From positions 248,001 to 312,000 of the forward strand of contig CATKHW010000359.1 of the NCBI GenBank assembly GCA_949752795.1: a stretch of DNA of 64,000 bases, given 5' to 3'. Origin of the DNA: Hyperoodon ampullatus (Eukaryota > Chordata > Mammalia > Artiodactyla > Ziphiidae). How positions within the stretch are numbered: position 1 is the stretch's first letter; every line of letters starts with the position of its first letter. The position numbers and the translations under genes were made by a program. A model generated the notes under the pieces. That model made no database searches. It worked only from the letters and a program-made list of their open reading frames with translations, and was not told the DNA's origin. This document shows positions 37,090 through 52,379 of the stretch, one piece after another.

Positions 37090-39547
37090 CTATCTACAAT
37101 GACAGCTGGATGTGGCATAAGGAGGGACACTTGGGACTGAGAGGATTGGTGAGATTGGGTGAGCAAATGCAGACCCTTTAAAGCACAAATGCCTGGCACC
37201 CATTCCATGGGTCCCAACTCTCCAGGTTGAAGGGAATATTACTACAGCTATAACATGTACGGGAAACCTAGAGAACAGACACACTGTGAATACGAAAGGT
37301 TTCCAAAACTCAACGAATAGTCCCTCTCCTGGTGCTCCGGTTTGACTTTCCATCTGCTTTACTATCAACCTCCCAACTTGGAGAGACAGCCCCTTTAACC
37401 TCCTGGTTCGCACAGGTTGCCAATTTGGCAGAGGATGAAAGGGAAGAGGGAGAACCAATGAGAGGGTAGCTGTTAGGTATTTGGACGGGCACATATCAAT
37501 GTAATTTCCCGGCAGGAAGAAGAATTAACCAAAGTCTCAGCCCACCACCGGGAACCAGCAAGGGTTCTGAACCAAAATGTTGGACTGGCGGTCAGCTCAC
37601 CAAAAACGAGTAGAAAAATGGAGCTCAGGGGCACAACAATTCACAAACTGGCCGAGTAATAAAGGACAACTATCGTCCAAAAATCTGTTGAGGGAAGGCA
37701 ACGAGGCGGACTTGAAAGCGAGGCAGAATAGCAGGAAACAGATTTCAAGAGGTACGTTGAAATCGCCTTTAAAGCACAGGAAGAGGCGCACAAATTCGAC
37801 AATGATGCACTTGCCCAAAAAGGGCGTATGCGTTTTCTCCTGAATATATTCAGGAGAAAACGCATACGCCCTTTTTGGCCAAGCAAGCAAGCGGGCAATG
37901 CAAATCTGCACTACAAAGAAGTATCACTTCCCACCGGTCAAAAGGGACATCCACAAAATGTGTAAAAACCAGAAAGGCAAGACAAGCCCTGGAGAACAGG
38001 GAGCCTTGTTATGCTGATGGGCGGGATGTAAATTGCCAACTGCCTCTCTGGAGGAGTTCATTGTGTTCCCTAAAACAAGTAAAGAACTGAGCTACAGAGC
38101 CAAGGGCACTTTCAGTCTAGGGAATATACCTTGGGAAAACTGAATATCAATAAGACAGAGCCACCCCAAAATTTAGGTCTGCACTGCTTATAAGGACCTC
38201 AACTTGGGTACACCTTAAATATCCCAGAAAATAAAAAAATGGTTCAAAAGTTGTGGTACTTATATACGATGGACTATCCCTCAGCCATGAAATCAATGTC
38301 ATAAGACCAGTAGCAGCAAAATGGGTGGATTCAGGTACGATGATTCTAAGTGAAATAAGTCACACAGAAAAAGAAACTTATCATAAGATATCACTTATGA
38401 AGATCCTGTAAACATGGCTGCACTTGATCTGAGTTAGGAAAGAGAACAGTGTCTCACATTTAGAAAACACTCTTATGCCTGCTTAAGGGGGAAGGAGAGG
38501 TGGGGTGATGCATAAAACCAGAGTTTGATATAAGCACAGGTACCGTTCCAAAAACCAACTATGGAATAGACAAGACCTACACCTTCCTCAGTGAAAGGGA
38601 CTCAAAACCCCATATTTCCCGCAGAGGAATATATCTGACTAGTAAGAATCTTAAAACCTATGTATTGATATGTCACCGTAAGGGAATCAAGTGTGTCTAG
38701 ACTGGCATAAACATGGCAGCGGGAATCAGCTCAAACCCACTATAAAAAGGAATATCAAAAACAAAACAAAAAAACTGGGAAATTCTTTACAATTCCTTCA
38801 GGGTCTCTGATGAAACCCGGAATGACCCTATCTACAACGACAGCTGGATGTGGCATAAGGCTGGACACTTGGGACTGAGAGGATTGGTGAGATTGGGTGA
38901 GCAAATGCAGACCCTTTAAAGCAGTAATGCATGGCACCCATTCCATGGGTCCCAACTCTCCAGGTTGAAGGGAATATTACTACAGCTATAACATGTACGG
39001 GAAACCAAGAGAACGGACACACTGTGAATACGAAAGGTTTCTAAAACTCAACGAATAGTCCCTCTCCTGGTGCTCTGGTTTGACTTTCCATCTGCTTTAC
39101 TATCAACCTCCCAACTTGGAGAGACAGCCCCTTTAACCTCCTGGTTCGCACAGGTTGCCAATTTGGCAGAGGATGAAAGGGAAGAGGGAGAACTAATGAG
39201 AGAGTAGCTGTTAGGCATTTGGACGGGCACATATCACTCTAACTTCCCGGCAGGAAGAAGAATTAACCAAAGTCTCAGCCCCCCACCGGGAACCAGCATA
39301 GGTCCTGAACCAAAATGTTGGACTTGCGGTCAGCTAACCAAAAACGAGTTGAAAAATGGAGCTCAGGGGCACAGCAATTCACAAACTGGCCGAGTAATAA
39401 AGGACAACTATCGTCCAAAAATCTGTTCAGGAAAGGCAACGAGGCGGACTTGAAAGCGAGGCAGAATAGCAGGAAACAGATTTCAAGAGGTACGTTGGAA
39501 TCGCCTTTAAAGCACAGGAAGAGGGGCACAACTTCCACAATGATGCA

Positions 39548-39621
39548 CTTGGCCAAAAAGGGCGTATGCGTTTTCTCCTGAATATATTCAGGAGAAAACG
39601 CATACGCCCTTTTTGGCCAAG
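39548..39621. repeat. 74-bp perfect palindrome, reference copy
   Basis: The two 37-bp arms are exact reverse complements with no spacer. The left arm begins CTTGGCCAAAAAGGGCGTAT and the centre is GAATA/TATTC. Every satellite unit has one copy. By eye seven are perfect, centred at 39,584, 48,277, 50,016, 51,755, 53,493, 55,231 and 63,922. The others have one to several mismatches, and the outlying copies at 5,686, 7,437 and 9,197 are degenerate. Such a sequence could extrude as a cruciform or fold as an RNA hairpin. No protein-binding role can be read from the sequence. Confidence 0.95.
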
Positions 39622-41039
39622 CAAGCAAGCGGGCAATGCAAATCTGCACTACAAAGAAGTATCACTTCCCACGGGTCGAAAGGGACATCCACAAAATGTG
39701 TAAAAACCAGAAAGGCAAGACAGGCCCTGGAGAACAGGGAGCATTGTTATGCTGATGGGCGGGATGTAAATTGCCAACTGCCTCTCTGGAGGAGTGCATT
39801 GTGTTTCCTAAATCAAGTAAACAACAGAGCTACAGAGCCAAGGGCACTTCCAGTCTAGGGAATATACCTTGGGAAAACTGAAAATCAATAAGAGAGAGCC
39901 ACCCCAAAATTTAGGGCTGCACTGCTTACAAGGACCTCAACTTGGGTACACCTTAAATATCCCAGGAAGTATAAAAATGGTTCAAAAAATTGTGGTACTT
40001 ACGTATGATGGAATATCCGTCAGCCATGAAATCAATGTCATAAGACCAGTAGCAGCAAAATGGGTGGATTCAGGTACGATGATTCTAAGTGAAATGAGTC
40101 ACACAGAAAAAGAAACTTATCATAAGATATCACTTATGAAGATCCTGTAAACATGGCTACACTTGAACTGAGTTAGGGAAGAGAACAGTGTCTCACATTT
40201 AGAAAACACTCTTATGCCTGATTAAGGAGGAAGGAGAGGTGGGGAGATGCATAAAACCAGAGTTTGATATAAGCACAGGTACCGTTCCAAAAACCAACTA
40301 TGGAATAGACAAGACCTACACCTTCCTCAGTGAAAGGGACTCAAAACCCCATATTTCCCGCAGAGGAATATATCTGACCAGTAAGAATATTAAAACCTAT
40401 GTATTGTTATGTCTCCATAAGGGAATCAAGTGTGTCTAGACTGGCATAATCATGGCAGCGAGAATCAGCTCAAACACACTATAAAAAGGAATTTCACAAA
40501 CAAAACAAAAAAACTGGGAAATGCTTTACAATTCCTTCAGGGTCTCTGATGAAACCTGGAATGACCCTATCTACAATGACAGCTGGATGTGGCATAAGGC
40601 TGGACACTTGGGACAGAGACGACTGGTGAGATTGGGTGAGCAAATGCAGACCCTTTAAAGCAATAATGCATGGCACCCAATCCATGGGTCCCAACTCTCC
40701 TGGTTGAAGGGAATATTACTACAGCTATAACATGTACGGGAAACCTAGAGTACGGACACACTGTGAATACGAAAGGTTTCTAAAACTCAACGAATAGTCC
40801 CTCTCCTGGTGCTCCGGTTTGACTTTCCATCTGCTTTACTATCAACCTCCCAACTTGGAGAGACATCCCCTTTAACCTCCTGGTTCGCACAGGTTTCCAA
40901 TTTGGCAGAGGATGAAAGGGAAGAGGGAGAACCAATGAGAGAGTAGCTGTTAGGCATTTGGACGGGCACATATCACTCTAATTTCCCGGCAGGAAGAAGA
41001 ATTAACTAAAGTCTCAGCGACCCACCGGGAACCAGCATA

Positions 41040-44000
41040 GGTCCTGAACCAAAATGTTGGACTTGCGGTCAGGTCACAAAAAACGAGTTGAAAAATCGAG
41101 CTCAGGGGCACAGCAATTCACAAAATGGCCGAGTAATAAAGGACAACTATCGTCCAAAAATCTGTTGAGGGAAGGCAACGAGGCATACTTGAAAGCGAAG
41201 CAGAATAGCAGGAAACAGATGTCAAGAGGTACGTTGGAATCGCCTTTAAAGCACAGGAAGAGGGACACAACTTCGACAATGATGCACTTGGCCAAAAAGG
41301 GCGTATGCGTTTTCTTCTGAATATATTCAGGAGAAAACGCATACGCCCTTCTTGGCCAAGCAAGCAAGCGGGCAATGCAAATCTGCACTACAAATAATTA
41401 TCACTTCCCACGGGTTGAAAGGGACATCCACAAAATGTGTAAAAACCAGAAAGGCAAGACAGGCCCTGGAGAACAGGGAGCCTTGTTATGCTGATGGGCG
41501 GGATGTAAATTGCCAACTGCCTCTCTGGAGGAGTGCATTGTGTTCCCTAAAACAAGTAAACAACAGAGCTACAGAGCCAAGGGCACTTCCAGTCTACGGA
41601 ATATACCTTGGGAAAACTGAAAATCAATAAGACAGAGCCACCCCAAAATTTAGGGCTGCACTGCTTACAAGGACCTCAACTTGGGTACACCTTAAATATC
41701 CCAGGAAATATTAAAATGGTTCAAAAAATTGTGGTACTTACGTACGATGGAATATCCCTCAGCCATGAAATCAATGTCGTAAGACCAGTAGCAGCAAAAT
41801 GGGTGGATTCAGGTACGATGATTCTAAGTGAAATGAGTCACACAGAAAAAGAAACTTATCATAAGATATCACTTATGAAGATCCTGTAAACATGGCTACA
41901 CTTGAACTGAGTTAGGAAAGAGAACAGTGTCTCACATTTAGAAAACACTCTTATGCCTGCTTAAGGGAGAAGGAGAGGTGGGGTGATGCATAAAAACAGA
42001 GTTTGATATAAGCACAGGTACCGTTCGAAAAACCAACTATGGAATAGACAAGACCTACACCTTCCTCAGTGAAAGGGACTCAAAACCCCATATTTCCCGC
42101 AGAGGAATATATCTGTCTAGTAAGAATCTAAAAAACCTATGTATTGATATGTCTCCGTAAGGGAATCAAGTGTGTCTAGACTGGCATAAACATGGCAGCG
42201 AGAATCAGCTCAAACCCACTATAAAAAGGAATTTCAAAAACAAAACAAAAAAACTGGGAAATTCTTTACAATTCCTTTAGGGTCTCTGATGAAACCTGGA
42301 ATGACCCTATCTACAACGACAGCTGGATGTGGCATAAGGCTGGACACTTGGGACTGAGATGATTGGTGAGATTGGGTGAGCAAATGCAGACCCTTTAAAG
42401 CAATAATGCATGGCACCCATTCCACGGGTCCCAACTCTCCAGGTTGAAGGGAATATTACTACAGTTATAACATGTACGGGAAACCTAGAGTACGGACACA
42501 CAGTGAATACGAAAGGTTTCTAAAACTCAACGAATAGTCTCTCTCCTGGTGCTCCGGTTTGACTTTCCCTCTGCTTTACTATCAACCTCCCAACTTGGAG
42601 AGACATCCCCTTTAACCTCCTGGTTCGCACAGGTTGCCAATTTGGCAGAGGATGAAAGGGAAGAGGGAGAACCAATGAGAGAGTAGCTGTTAGGCATTTG
42701 GACGGGCATATATCACTCTAATTTCCCAGCAGGAAGAAGAATTAACCAAACTCTCAGCCACCCACCGGGAACCAGCATAGGTCCTGAACCAAAATGTTGG
42801 ACTTGCGGTCAGCTCACAAAAAACGAGTTGAAAAATGGAGCTCAGGGGCACAGCAATTCACAAAATGGCCGAGTAATAAAGGACAACTATCGTCCAAAAA
42901 TCTGTTGAGGGAAGGCAACGAGGCAGACTTGAAAGCGAAGCAGAATAGCAGGAAACAGATTTCAAGATGTACGTTGAAATCACCTTTAAAGCACAGGAAG
43001 AGGGGCACAACTTCGACAATGATGCACTTGGCCAAAAAGGGCGTATGCGTTTTCTTCTGAATATATTCAGGAGAAAACGCATACGCCCTTTTTGGCCAAG
43101 TAAGCAAGTGGGCAATGCAAATCTGCACTACAAATAAGTATCACTTCCCACGGGTTGAAATGGACATCCACAAAATGTGTAAAAACCAGAAAGGCAAGAC
43201 AGGCCCTGGAGAACAGGGAGCCTTGTTATGCTGATGGGCGGGATGTAAATTGCCAACTGCCTCTCTGGAGGAGTGCATTGTGTTCCCTAAAACAAGGAAA
43301 CAACAGAGCTACAGAGCCAAGGGCACTTCCAGTCTAGGGAATATACCTTGGGAAAACTGAAAATCAATAAGACAGAGCCACCCCAAAATTTAGGGCTGCA
43401 CTGCTTACAAGGACCTCAACTTGGGTACACCTTAAATATCCCAGGAAATATAAAAATGGTTCAAAAAATTGTGGTACTTACGTACGATGGAATATCCCTC
43501 AGCCATGAAATCAATGTCATAAGATCAGTAGCAGCAAAATGGGTGGATTCAGCTACGATGATTCTAAGTGAAATAAGTCACAGAGAAAAAGAAACTTATC
43601 ATAAGATATCACTTATGAAGATCCTGTAAACATGGCTACACTTGAACTGAGTTAGGAAAGAGAACAGTGTCTCACATTTAGAAAACACTCTTATGCCTGC
43701 TTAAGGGTGAAAGAGAGGTGGGGTGATGCATAAAAACAGAGTTTGATATAAGCACAGGTACCGTTCTAAAAACCAACTATGGAATAGACAAGACCTACAC
43801 CTTCCTCAGTGAAAGGGACTTAAAACACCATATTTCCCACAGAGGAATATATCTGACTAGTGAGAATCTTAAAACCTATGTATTGATATGTCTCCGTAAG
43901 GGAATAAAGTGTGTCTAGACTGGCATAATCATGGCAGCGATAATCAGCTCAAACACATTATAAAAAGGAATTTCAAAAACAAAACAAAAAAACTGGGAAA

Positions 44001-44880
44001 TTCTTTACAATTCCTTCAGGGTCTCTGATGAAACCTGGAATGACCCTATCTACAATGACAGCTGGATGTGGCATAAGGCTGGACACTTGGGACTGAGACG
44101 ATTGGTGAGATTGGGTGAGCAAATGCAGACGCTTTAAAGCAATAATGCATGGCACCCAATCCATGTGTCCCAACTCTCCAGGTTGAAGGGAATATTACTA
44201 CAGTTATAACATGTACGGAAACCTAGAGTACGGACACACTGTGAATATGAAAGGTTTCTAAAACTCAACGAATAGTCCCTCTCCTGGTGCTCCGGTTTGA
44301 CTTTCCATCTGCTTTACTATCAACCTCCCAACTTGGAGAGACATCCCCTTAAACCTCCTGGTTCGCACAGGTTTCCAATTTGGCAGAGGATGAAATGGAA
44401 GAGGGAGAACCAATGAGAGAGTAGCTGTTAGGCATTTGGACGGGCATATATCACTCTAATTTCATGGCAGGAAGAAGAATTAACCAAACTCCCAGCCACC
44501 CACCGGGAACCAGCATAGGTCCTGAACCAAAATGTTGGACTTGCGGTCAGCTCACAAAAAACGAGTTGAAAAATGGAGCTCAGGGGCACAGCAATTCACA
44601 AAATGGCCGAGTAATAAAGGACAACTATCGTCCAAAAATCTGTTGAGGGAAGGCAACGAGGCAGACTTGAAAGCGAAGCAGAATAGCAGGAAACAGATTT
44701 CAAGATGTACGTTGGAATCGCCTTTAAAGCACAGGAAGAGGGGCACAACTTCGACAATGATGCACTTGGCCAAAAAGGGCGTATGCGTTTTCTTCTGAAT
44801 ATATTCAGGAGAAAACGCATACGCCCTTTTTGGCCAAGCAAGCAAGCGGGCAATGCAAATCTGCACTACAAATAAGTATC
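41040..44880 (+). repeat. Sub-family of three monomers with a mutated palindrome arm
   Basis: Units with palindromes at 41,323, 43,063 and 44,801 share TTTTCTTCTGAATA in the left arm where the array has TTTTCTCCTGAATA, while the right arm stays unchanged. They also share CAAAATGGCC for CAAACTGGCC and GCGAAGCAG for GCGAGGCAG. The shared changes show they descend from one unit by local duplication. The neighbouring units at 39,584 and 46,538 lack these changes. Confidence 0.82.
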
Positions 44881-47800
44881 ACTTCCCACGGGTTGAAATG
44901 GACATCCACAAAATGTTTAAAAACCAGAAAGGCAAGACAGGCCCTGGAGAACAGGGAGCCTTGTTATGCTGATGGGCGGGATGTAAATTGCCAACTGCCT
45001 CTCTGGAGGAGTGCATTGTGTTCCCTAAAACAAGTAAACAACAGAGCTACAGAGCCAACGGCACTTCCAGTCTACGGAATATACCTTGGGAAAACTGAAA
45101 ATCAATAAGACAGAGCCACCTCAAAATTTAGGGCTGCACTGCTTACAAGGACCTCAACTTGGGTAGACCTTAAATATCCCAGGAAATATTAAAAAGGTTC
45201 TAAAAATTGTGGTACTTAGGTAGGATGGAATATCCCTCAGCCATGAAATCAATGTCATAAGACCAGTAGCAGCAAAATGGGTGGATTCAGGTACGATGAT
45301 TCTAAGTGAAATGAGTCACACAGAAAAAGAAACTTATCATAAGATATCACTTATGAAGATCCTGTAAACATGGCTACACTTGAACTGAGTTAGGAAAGAG
45401 AACAGTGTCTCACATTTAGAAAACACTCTTATGCCTGCTTAAGGGGGAAGGAGAGGTGGGGTGATGCATAAAACCAGAGTTTGATATAAGCACAGGTACC
45501 GTTCCAAAAACCAACTATGGAATAGACAAGACCTACACCTTCCTCAGTGAAAGGGACTCAAAACCCCATATTTCCCGCAGAGGAACATATCTGACTAGTA
45601 AAAATCTTAAAACCTATGTATTGATATGTCTCCGTAAGGGAATCAAGTGTGTCTAGACTGGCATAAACATGGCAGCGAGAATCAGCTCAAACCCACTATA
45701 AAAAGGAATTTCAAAAACAAAAAAAAAAACTGGGAAATTCTTTACAATTCCTTCAGGGTCTCTGATGAACCCTGGAATGACCCTATCTACAACGACAGCT
45801 GGATGTGGCATAAGGAGGGACACTTGGGACTGAGACGATTGGTGAGATTGGGAGAGCAAATGCAGACCCTTTAAAGCAATAATGCATGGCACCCATTCCA
45901 TGGGTCCCATCTCTCCAGGTTGATGGGAATATTACTACAGCTATAACATGTACGGGAAACCTAGAGAACAGACACACTGTGAATACGAAAGGTTTCTAAA
46001 ACTCAACGAATAGTCCCTCTCCTGGTGCTCCGGCTTGACTTTCCACCTGCTTTACTAGCAACCTCCCAACTTGGAGAGACTGCCCCTTTAACCTCCTGGT
46101 TCGCACAGGTTGCCAATTTGGCAGAGGATGAAAGGGAAGAGGGAGAACCAATGAGAGAGTAGCTGTTAGGCATTTGGACGGGCATATATCACTCTAATTT
46201 CCAGGCAGGAAGAAGAATTAACCAAAGTCTCAGCCACCCACTGGGAACCAGTATAGGTCCTGAACCAAAATTTTGGATTGCGGTCGGCTCACCAAAAACG
46301 AGTTGAAAAATGGAGCTCAGGGGCACAGCAATTCACAAACTGGCCGAGTAATAAAGGACAACTATTATCCAAAAATCTGTTGAGTGAAGGCAACGAGGCG
46401 GACTTGAAAGCGAGGCAGAATAGCAGGAAACAGATTTCCAGAGGTACGTTGGAATCGCCTTTAAAGCACAGGAAGAGGGGCACAACTTCGACAATGATGC
46501 ACTTGGCCAAAAAGGGCGTATGCGTTTTCCCCTGAATATATTCAGGAGAAAACGCATACGCCCTTTTTGGCCAAGCAAGCAAGCGGGCAATGCAAATCTG
46601 CACTACAAAGAAGTATCACTTCCCACCGGTCAAAAGGGACATCCACAAAATGTGTAAAAACCAGAAAGGAAAGACAGGCCCTGGAGAACAGGGAGCCTTG
46701 TTATGCTGATGGGCGGGATGTAAATTGCCAACTGCCTATCTGGAGGAGTGAATTCTGTTCCCTAAAACAAGTAAACAACAGAGCTACAGAGCCAAGGGCA
46801 CTTCCAGTCTAGGGAATATACCTTGGGAAAACTGAAAATCAATAAGACAGAGCCACCCCATAATTTAGGGCTGCACTGCTTAGAAGGACCTCAACTTGGA
46901 TACACCTTAAGTATACCAGGAAATATAAAAATGGTTCAAAAAATTGTAGTACTTACGTACGATGGAATATCCCTCAGCAATGAAATCAGTGTCATAAGAC
47001 CAGTAGCAGCAAAATGGGTGGATTCAGGTACGATGATTCTAAGTGAAATAAGTCACACAGAAAAAGAAACTTATCATAAGATATCACTTATGAAGATCCT
47101 ATAAACATGGCTACACTTGAACTGAGTTAGGAAAGAGAACAGTGACTCATATTTAGAAAACACTCTTATGCCTGCTTAAGGGGGAAGGAGAGGTGGGGTG
47201 ATGCATAAAACCAGAGTTTGATATAAGCACATGTACCGTTCCAAAAACCAACTATGGAATAGACAAGACCTACACATTCCTCAGTGAAAGGGACTGAAAA
47301 CACCATATTTCCCACAGAGAAATATATGTGACTAGTAAGAATCTTAAAACCTATGTATTGATATGTCTCCATAAGGGAATCAAGTGTGTCTAGACTGGCA
47401 TAAACATGGCAGCGAGAATCAGCTCAAACCCACTATAAAAAGGAATTTCAAAAACAAAACAAAAAAACGGGGAAATTCTTTACAATTCCTTCAGGGTCTC
47501 TGATGAAACCTGGAATGACCCTATCTACAACGACAGCTGGATGTGGCATAAGGAGGGACACTTGGGACTGAGACGATTGGTGAGATTGGGTGAGAAAATG
47601 CAGACCCTTTAAAGCACAAATGTCTGGCACCGATTCCATGGGTCCCAACACTCCAGGTTGAAGGGAATATTACTACAGCTATAACATGTACGGGAAACCT
47701 AGAAAACGGACACACTGTGAATACGAATGGTTTCTAAAACTCAACGAATAGTCCCTCTCCTGGTGCTCCGGTTTGACTTTCCATCTGCTTTACTATCAAC

Positions 47801-49979
47801 TTCCCAACTTGGAGAGACAGCCCCTTTAACCTCCTGGTTCCCACAGGTTTCCAATTTGGCAGAGGATGAAAGGGAAGAGGGAGAACCAATGAGAGAGTAG
47901 CTGTTAGGCATTTTGACGGGCACATATCACTGTAATTTCCCGGCAGGAAGAAGAATTAACCAAAGTCTCAGCCACCCACCGGGAACCAGTATAGGTCCTG
48001 AAGCAAAATTTTGGACTTGCGGTCAGCTCACCAAAAACGAGTTGAAAAATGGAGCTCAGGGGCACAGCAATTCACAAACTGGCTGAGTAATAAAGGACAA
48101 CTATCTTCCAAAAATCTGTTGAGGAAAGGCAACGAGGCGGACTTGAAAGCGAGGCAGAATAGCAGGAAACAGATTTCAAGAGGTACGTTGGAATCGCCTT
48201 TAAAGCACAGGAAGAGGGGCACAACTTCGACAATGATGCACTTGGCCAAAAAGGGCGTATGCGTTTTCTCCTGAATATATTCAGGAGAAAACGCATACGC
48301 CCTTTTTGGCCAAGCAAGCAAGCAGGCATTGCAAATCTGCACTACAAAGAAGTATCACTTCCCACCGGTCAAAAGGGACATCCACAAAATGTGTAAAAAC
48401 CAGAAAGGCAAGACAGGCCCTGGAGAACAGGGAGCCTTGTTATGCTGATGGGCGGGATGTAAATTGACAACTGCCTCTCTGGAGGAGTGCATTGTGTTCC
48501 CTAAAACAAGTAAAGAACAGAGCTACAGAGCCAAGGGCACTTCCAGTCTAGGGAATATACCTTGGGAAAACTGAAAATCAATAAGAGAGATCCACCCCAA
48601 AATTTAGGGCTGCACTGCTTACAAGGACCTCAACTTGGGTACACCTTAAATATCCCAGGAAATATTAACATGGTTCAAAAAATTGTGGTACTTACGTATG
48701 ATGGAATATCCCTCAGCCATGAAATCAATGTCATAAGACCAGTAGCAGCAAAATGGGTGGATTCAGGTACGAGGATTCTAAGTGAAATAAGTCACACAGA
48801 AAAAGAAACTTATCATAAGATATCACTTATGAAGATCCTGTAAACATGGCTACACTTGAACTGAGTTAGGAAAGAGAACAGTGTCTCACATTTAGAAAAA
48901 AACTCTTATGCCTGCTTAAGGGGTAAGGGGAGGTGGGGTGATGCATAAAACCTGAGTTTGATATAAGCACACGTACCGTTCCAAAAACAAACTATGGTAT
49001 AGACAAGACATACACATTACTCAGTGAAAGGGACTCAAAACACCATATTTCCCGCAGAGGAATATATCTGACTAGGAAGAATCTTAAAACCTATGTATTG
49101 ATATGTCTCCGTAAGGGAATCAAGTGTGTCTAGACTGGCATAAACATGGCAGCGAGAATCAGCTCAAACCCACTATAAAAAGGAATTTCAAAAACAAAAC
49201 AAAAAAACTGGGAAATTCTTTACAATTCCTTCAGGGTCTCTGATGAAACCTGGAATGACCCTATCTACAACGACAGCTGGATGTGTCATAAGGAGGGACA
49301 CTTGGGACTGAGACGATTGGTGAGATTGGGTGAGCAAATGCAGCCCCTTTAAAGCACAAATGCTTGGCACCCATTCCATTAGTCCCAACTCTCCAGGTTG
49401 AAGGGAATATTACTACAGCTATAACATGTACGGGAAACCTAGAGAACGGACACACTGTGAATACGAAAGGTTTCTAAAACTCAACGAATAGTCCCTATCC
49501 TGGTGTTCCGGTTTGACTTTCCATCTGCTTTTCTATCAACTTCCCAACTTGGAGAGACAGCCCCTTTACCTCCTGGTTCGCACAGGTTTCCAATTTGGCA
49601 GAGGATGAAAGGGAAGAGGGAGAACCAATGAGAGAGTAGCTGTTAGGCATTTCGACGGGCACATATCACTGTAATTTCCCGGCAGGAAGAAGAATTAACC
49701 AAAGTCTCAGCCACCCACCGGGAACCAGTATAGGTCCTGAACCAAAATTTTGGACTTGCCGTCAGCTCACCAAAAACGAGTTGAAAAATGGAGCTCAGGG
49801 GCACAGCAATTCACAAACTGGCCGAGTAATAAAGGACAACTATCGTGCAAAAATCTCTTGAGGGAAGGCAACGAGGCGGACTTGAAAGGGAGGCAGAATA
49901 GCAGGAAACAGATTTCAAGAGGTACGTTGGAATCGCCTTTAAAGCACAGGAAGAGGGGCACAACTTCGACAATGATGCA

Positions 49980-50053
49980 CTTGGCCAAAAAGGGCATATG
50001 CGTTTTCTCCTGAATATATTCAGGAGAAAACGCATATGCCCTTTTTGGCCAAG
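49980..50053. repeat. 74-bp palindrome with a matched change in both arms
   Basis: This copy reads GGGCATATGCG in the left arm where the array has GGGCGTATGCG (A at 49,996). It reads CGCATATGCCC in the right arm where the array has CGCATACGCCC (T at 50,037). The two positions pair in the palindrome, so perfect symmetry is kept despite the change from consensus. Confidence 0.93.
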
Positions 50054-52379
50054 CAAGCATGCGGGCAATGCAAATCTGCACTACAAAGAAGTATCACTTC
50101 CCACCGGTCAAAAAGGACATCCACAATATGTGTAAAAACCAGAAAGGCAAGACAGGCCCTGGAGAACAGGGAGCCTTGTTATGCTGATGGGCGGCATGTA
50201 AATTGCCAACTGCCTCTCTGGAGGAGTGAATTGTGTTCCCTAAAACAAGTAAACAACAGAGCTACAGAGCCAAGGGCACTTCCAGTCTAGGGAATATACC
50301 TTGGGAAAACTGAAAATCAATAAGACAGAGCCACCCCAAAATTTAGGGCTGCACTGCTTACAAGGACCTCAACTTGGGTACACCTTAAATATCCCAGGAA
50401 ATATAAAAATGGTTCAAAAAATTGTGGTACTTACGTACGATGGAATATCCCTCAGCCATGAAATCAATGTCATAAGACCAGTAGCAGCAAAATGGGTGGA
50501 TTCAGGTACGATGATTCTAAGTGAAATAAGTCACACGGAAAAAGATACTTATCATAAGATATCACTTATGAAGATCCTGTAAACATGGCTACACTTGAAC
50601 TGAGTTAGGAAAGAGAACAGTGTCTCACATTTAGAAAAAAACTCTTATGCCTGCTTAAGGGGTAAGGGGAGGTGGGGTGATGCATAAAACCAGAGTTTGA
50701 TATAAGCACACGTATCGTTCCAAAAACAAACTATGGATTAGACAAGACCTTCACCTTCCTCAGTGAAAGGGACTCAAAACACCATATTTCCCGCAGAGGA
50801 ATATATCTGACTAGTAAGAATCTTAAAACCTATGTATTGATATGTCTCCGTAAGGGAAACAAGTGTGTCTAGACTGGCATAAACATGGCAGCGAGAATCA
50901 GCTCAAACCCACTATAAAAAGGAATTTCAAAAACAAAACAAAAAAACGGGGAAATTTTTTACAATTCCTTCAGGGTCTCTGATGAAACCTGGAACGACCC
51001 TATCTACAACGACAGCTGGATGTGGCATAAGGAGGGACACTTGGGACTGAGACGATTGGTGAGATAGGGTGAGCAAATGCAGACCCTTTAAATCAAAAAT
51101 GCCTGGCACACATTCCATGGGTCCCAACTTTCCAGGTTGAAGGGAATATTACTACAGCTATAACATGTTCGGGAAACCTAGAAAACGGACACACAGTGAA
51201 TACGAAAGGTTTCTAAAACTCAACGAATAGTCCCTCGCCTGGTGCTCCGGTTTGACTTTACATCTGCTTTACTATCAACTTCCCAACTTGGAGAGACAGC
51301 CCCTTTAACCTCCTGGTTCGCACAGGTTTCCAATTTGGCAGGGGATGAAAGGGCAGAGGGAGAACCAATGAGAGAGTAGCTGTTAGGCATTTCGACGGGC
51401 TCATATCACTGTAATTTCCCGGCAGGAAGAAGAATTAACCAAAGTCTCAGCCACCCCCCGGGAACCAGTATAGGTCCTGAACCAAAATTTTGGACTTGCG
51501 GTCAGCTCACCATAAACGAGTTGAAAAATGGAGCTCAGGGGCACAGCAATTCACAAACTGGCCGAGTAATAAAGGACAACTATCGTCCAAAAATCCGTTC
51601 AGGAAAGGCAACGAGGCGGACTTGAAAGCGAGGCAGAATAGAGGAAACAGATTTCAAGAGGTACGTTGGAATCGCCTTTAAAGCACAGGAAGAGGGGCAC
51701 AACTTCGACAATGATGCACTTGGCCAAAAAGGGCGTATGCGTTTTCTCCTGAATATATTCAGGAGAAAACGCATACGCCCTTTTTGGCCAAGCAAGCAAG
51801 CGGGCAATGCAAATCTGCACTACAAAGAAGTATCACTTCCCACCGGTCAAAAGGGACATCCACAAAATGTGTAAAAACCAGAAAGGCAAGACAGGCCCTG
51901 GAGAACAGGGAGCCTTGTTATGCTGATGGGCGGGATGTAAATTGCCAACTGCCTCTCTGGAGGAGTGCATTGTGTTCCCTAAAACAAGTAAACAACAGAG
52001 CTACAGAGCCAAGGGCACTTCCAGTCTAGGGAATATACCTTGGGAAAACTGAAAATCAATAAGACAGAGCCACTCCAAAATTTAGGGCTGCACTGCATAC
52101 AAGGACCTCAACTTGGGTACACCTTAAATATACCAGGAAATATAAAAATGGTTCAAAAAATTGTGGTACTTACGTACGATGGAATATCCCTCAGCCATGA
52201 TATCAATGTCATAATACCAGTAGCAGCAAAATGGGTGGATTCAGGTACGATGATTCTAAGTGAAATAAGTCACACAGAAAAAGAAACTTATCATAAGATA
52301 TCACTTATGAAGATCCAGTAAACATGGGTACACTTGAACTGAGTTAGGAAAGAGAACAGTGTCTCACATTTAGAAAAAA

